Below are positions 34,110 through 35,418 of a DNA stretch of 35,418 nt, in pieces. The notes beneath the pieces are model-generated. The model did no database searches and was not told the DNA's origin. It saw only the letters and a list, made by a program, of their open reading frames with translations. Position numbers and translations under genes: made by a program. The stretch is taken from the NCBI GenBank assembly GCA_019648995.1, contig BLXT01001839.1, positions 292,454-327,871 of the forward strand, written 5' to 3'. Each line of letters opens with the position of its first letter. The stretch's first letter is position 1. The DNA comes from Plakobranchus ocellatus (lineage: Eukaryota > Mollusca > Gastropoda > Plakobranchidae).

Positions 34110-34283
34110 ATGGCTACTATATTTTGCAATGTTGAAGCAGACATAAATGACGATTTCATCAACAGATTTCCTAAAGACTTTGATTTTGATGGAATGCTAA
34201 GAAAGATTAGCGAAGATGCTGGTGTCTCGATCGTGCACGATAAATACATAGGGGTGGACACTTTCGTAAATTACAGGCTAAAG
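34110..34283 (+). CDS. Gene 3: first coding exon of an unrecognised protein (3'-partial)
   Basis: The ATG at 34110 has A at -3 and G at +4 and is preceded by an in-frame TGA at 34104, so the start is well defined. Fifty-eight codons, from MATIFCNVEADINDDFINRF to VDTFVNYRLK, run straight into the donor GTATGA at 34284 after AAG, in phase 0. The composition is protein-like: acidic, with regular hydrophobics and a helix-like DGMLRKISEDAG segment. I do not recognise the family, and no signal peptide or membrane segment is visible. The next exon was not identified; an acceptor-like CTTCCATACTTAG ending at 35209 is one candidate. An overlapping minus-strand frame is its shadow. Confidence 0.6.
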
Positions 34284-34977
34284 GTATGAATTGAGACTTT
34301 GCTCACTGATTTTATATATATGCAAACGTTTATTAACATTTTATCAATTATATCAAATCTCTTTCATGTTATTCGTATGTAAAACGTCGACTGAAGAAAA
34401 TGCAGTGGCCTGCAACCCCTTGTATCATAGTAAACTATTCTTAGTACTGTAAACGTGAAAATAAAATGGCGTCATTAGTAAGACCGTTACAAACTTGGCA
34501 ACGAGCGGTAGATCTAGATTTTAGAGCTCTCTGGTTAATCGAGATTTAGATCTAGGTCCAGAATAAGTCAACTTGTAGGCCTTCATCCCAAAATCATCGA
34601 GTTACAATACCTAGAAAGAAAAATAATAAAATATTTTATTATCATTTTTATGAGTCAACAGATAGAGATTCTCTTCATAGGTCTCAAACAGTTTTCCTTT
34701 GGCTTCAAGATTTCTGAAAAAAAGAAACTAGCCAACAGAGTAGTTGTAATATTTTTCAGTACATAAATAATTTGTTTTACAGTGACTTACTTTTATATTT
34801 TATTGCGCACTGTAAAATCAAGAGAATTAAAAGAACGTCAGAAATTTCAACAAGCAAAATTCCATCCCCAATTTAATTACGATCAAATTGATGTAAACTT
34901 TATTTTTTAGAAAAAAAGAAAAAAAGGAGAAATAGGCCTAAGCCCATTAGACTTAGAAGTACCGGTAATATGTACGG

Positions 34978-35109
34978 TCACGGCACCTCAAAATATGCGC
35001 TTTTTGGTTCTTGATAACCTCGTACTTTATCCTTTAGATCTTTGTCGTTAAAATTGGATAGAAGAAAATTTAAAACGCCTTTCTGATCACCTTTTCCTGC
35101 AGCTTCTAC
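34978..35109 (-). CDS. Short protein-like frame ending at an assembly gap (possible last-exon fragment)
   Basis: On the minus strand, 43 codons from VEAAGKGDQKGVLNFLLSNF to KSAYFEVP end in TGA at 34978. The opening EAAGKGDQKGVLNFLL resembles the first helices of an ankyrin repeat, and the codons do not look like AT-rich noise. However, the upstream side is lost in the N gap and a G-run, no acceptor is visible, and one short piece cannot establish a domain. It could be the last exon of a minus-strand gene, a pseudogene fragment or chance. Confidence 0.3.
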   Translation of the reverse strand, partial: VEAAGKGDQKGVLNFLLSNFNDKDLKDKVRGYQEPKSAYFEVP

Positions 35110-35113
35110 NNNN
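35110..35113. other. Assembly gap (4 N) beside a homopolymer junction
   Basis: Four N are followed on the plus strand by about 16 C and then 9 T. The gap size is probably nominal, and the homopolymer is a likely cause of the break. Sequence on either side may not be colinear. Confidence 0.9.
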
Positions 35114-35418
35114 CCCCCCCCCCCCCCCCTTTTTTTTTCTTCCAAATACAACAACAAAATTGTCTTGTAACCCATTTCTTCTCACATACCCTTCTCTTCC
35201 ATACTTAGAATAGAAACCAAGAGAAGAATCTACTTCTCTTGTGCTTGATTCGGCCAATTATCTCTACGTAATATCTCTTTAGTCCCCTATCCCTCTCTTA
35301 CTTATTAATTTAGTTTATAGTCGATTTATGTGCTTTTTTTAAAAATTCATTTACGCATTATTTATTATCTTTATACATTGTTTTTTTCAATTTTGATTTT
35401 ATATCTTATCGTTTTGTT

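Noticed and set aside
1-35418. CRISPR arrays, operons, and retroviral or LTR elements
   Set aside because: No regularly spaced identical repeats, no closely packed same-strand genes, and no LTR pairs or retroelement protein signatures were seen.

Overview
This is a eukaryotic window: AT-rich, with spliced genes, long noncoding stretches, microsatellites, tRNA-derived SINE copies and nested DNA-transposon debris. Small introns with GT..AG ends, frequent ACCGGT, AGGCCT and TACATGTA words, concatenated AGATCT, and a transposase relic of a type I associate with marine invertebrates suggest a lophotrochozoan, most likely a mollusc and perhaps a gastropod. The taxon is an inference. Nothing prokaryotic and no retroviral or other virus-like element was recognised.

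Layout. 1-9987 is noncoding, either the long upstream intron of gene 1 or intergenic, with microsatellites and two copies of one tRNA-derived SINE family. 9988-12903 (+) holds the last two coding exons of gene 1, the C-terminal 761 residues of a Ser-rich, largely disordered protein with three LIR-like motifs near its end; I do not recognise the family. Its 3' UTR probably runs to about 13.3 or 14.4 kb. 14.4-19.2 kb is noncoding. 19.26-22.02 kb (+) is a decayed hAT-like transposase. 22670-26746 (-) is a complete four-exon gene for a mitochondrial lysine methyltransferase of the ATPSCKMT/ANTKMT (FAM173) family, whose splice joins give a 232-residue protein. 27-32.2 kb is noncoding with simple and tandem repeats. 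32251-33359 is a nest of one MITE family: an old inverted copy split by two younger copies with 3-bp target duplications. 34110-34283 (+) looks like the first coding exon of an unrecognised gene 3. A short protein-like reading frame on the minus strand (34978-35109) abuts a 4-N gap at 35110-35113.

The genes show no operon-like relation. Gene 1 (+) and the methyltransferase (-) are convergent, with the transposase relic between them; the methyltransferase and gene 3 are divergent, separated by about 7 kb of repeats. I found no new multi-gene system. The strongest leads are the LIR-rich protein and the datable MITE nest.
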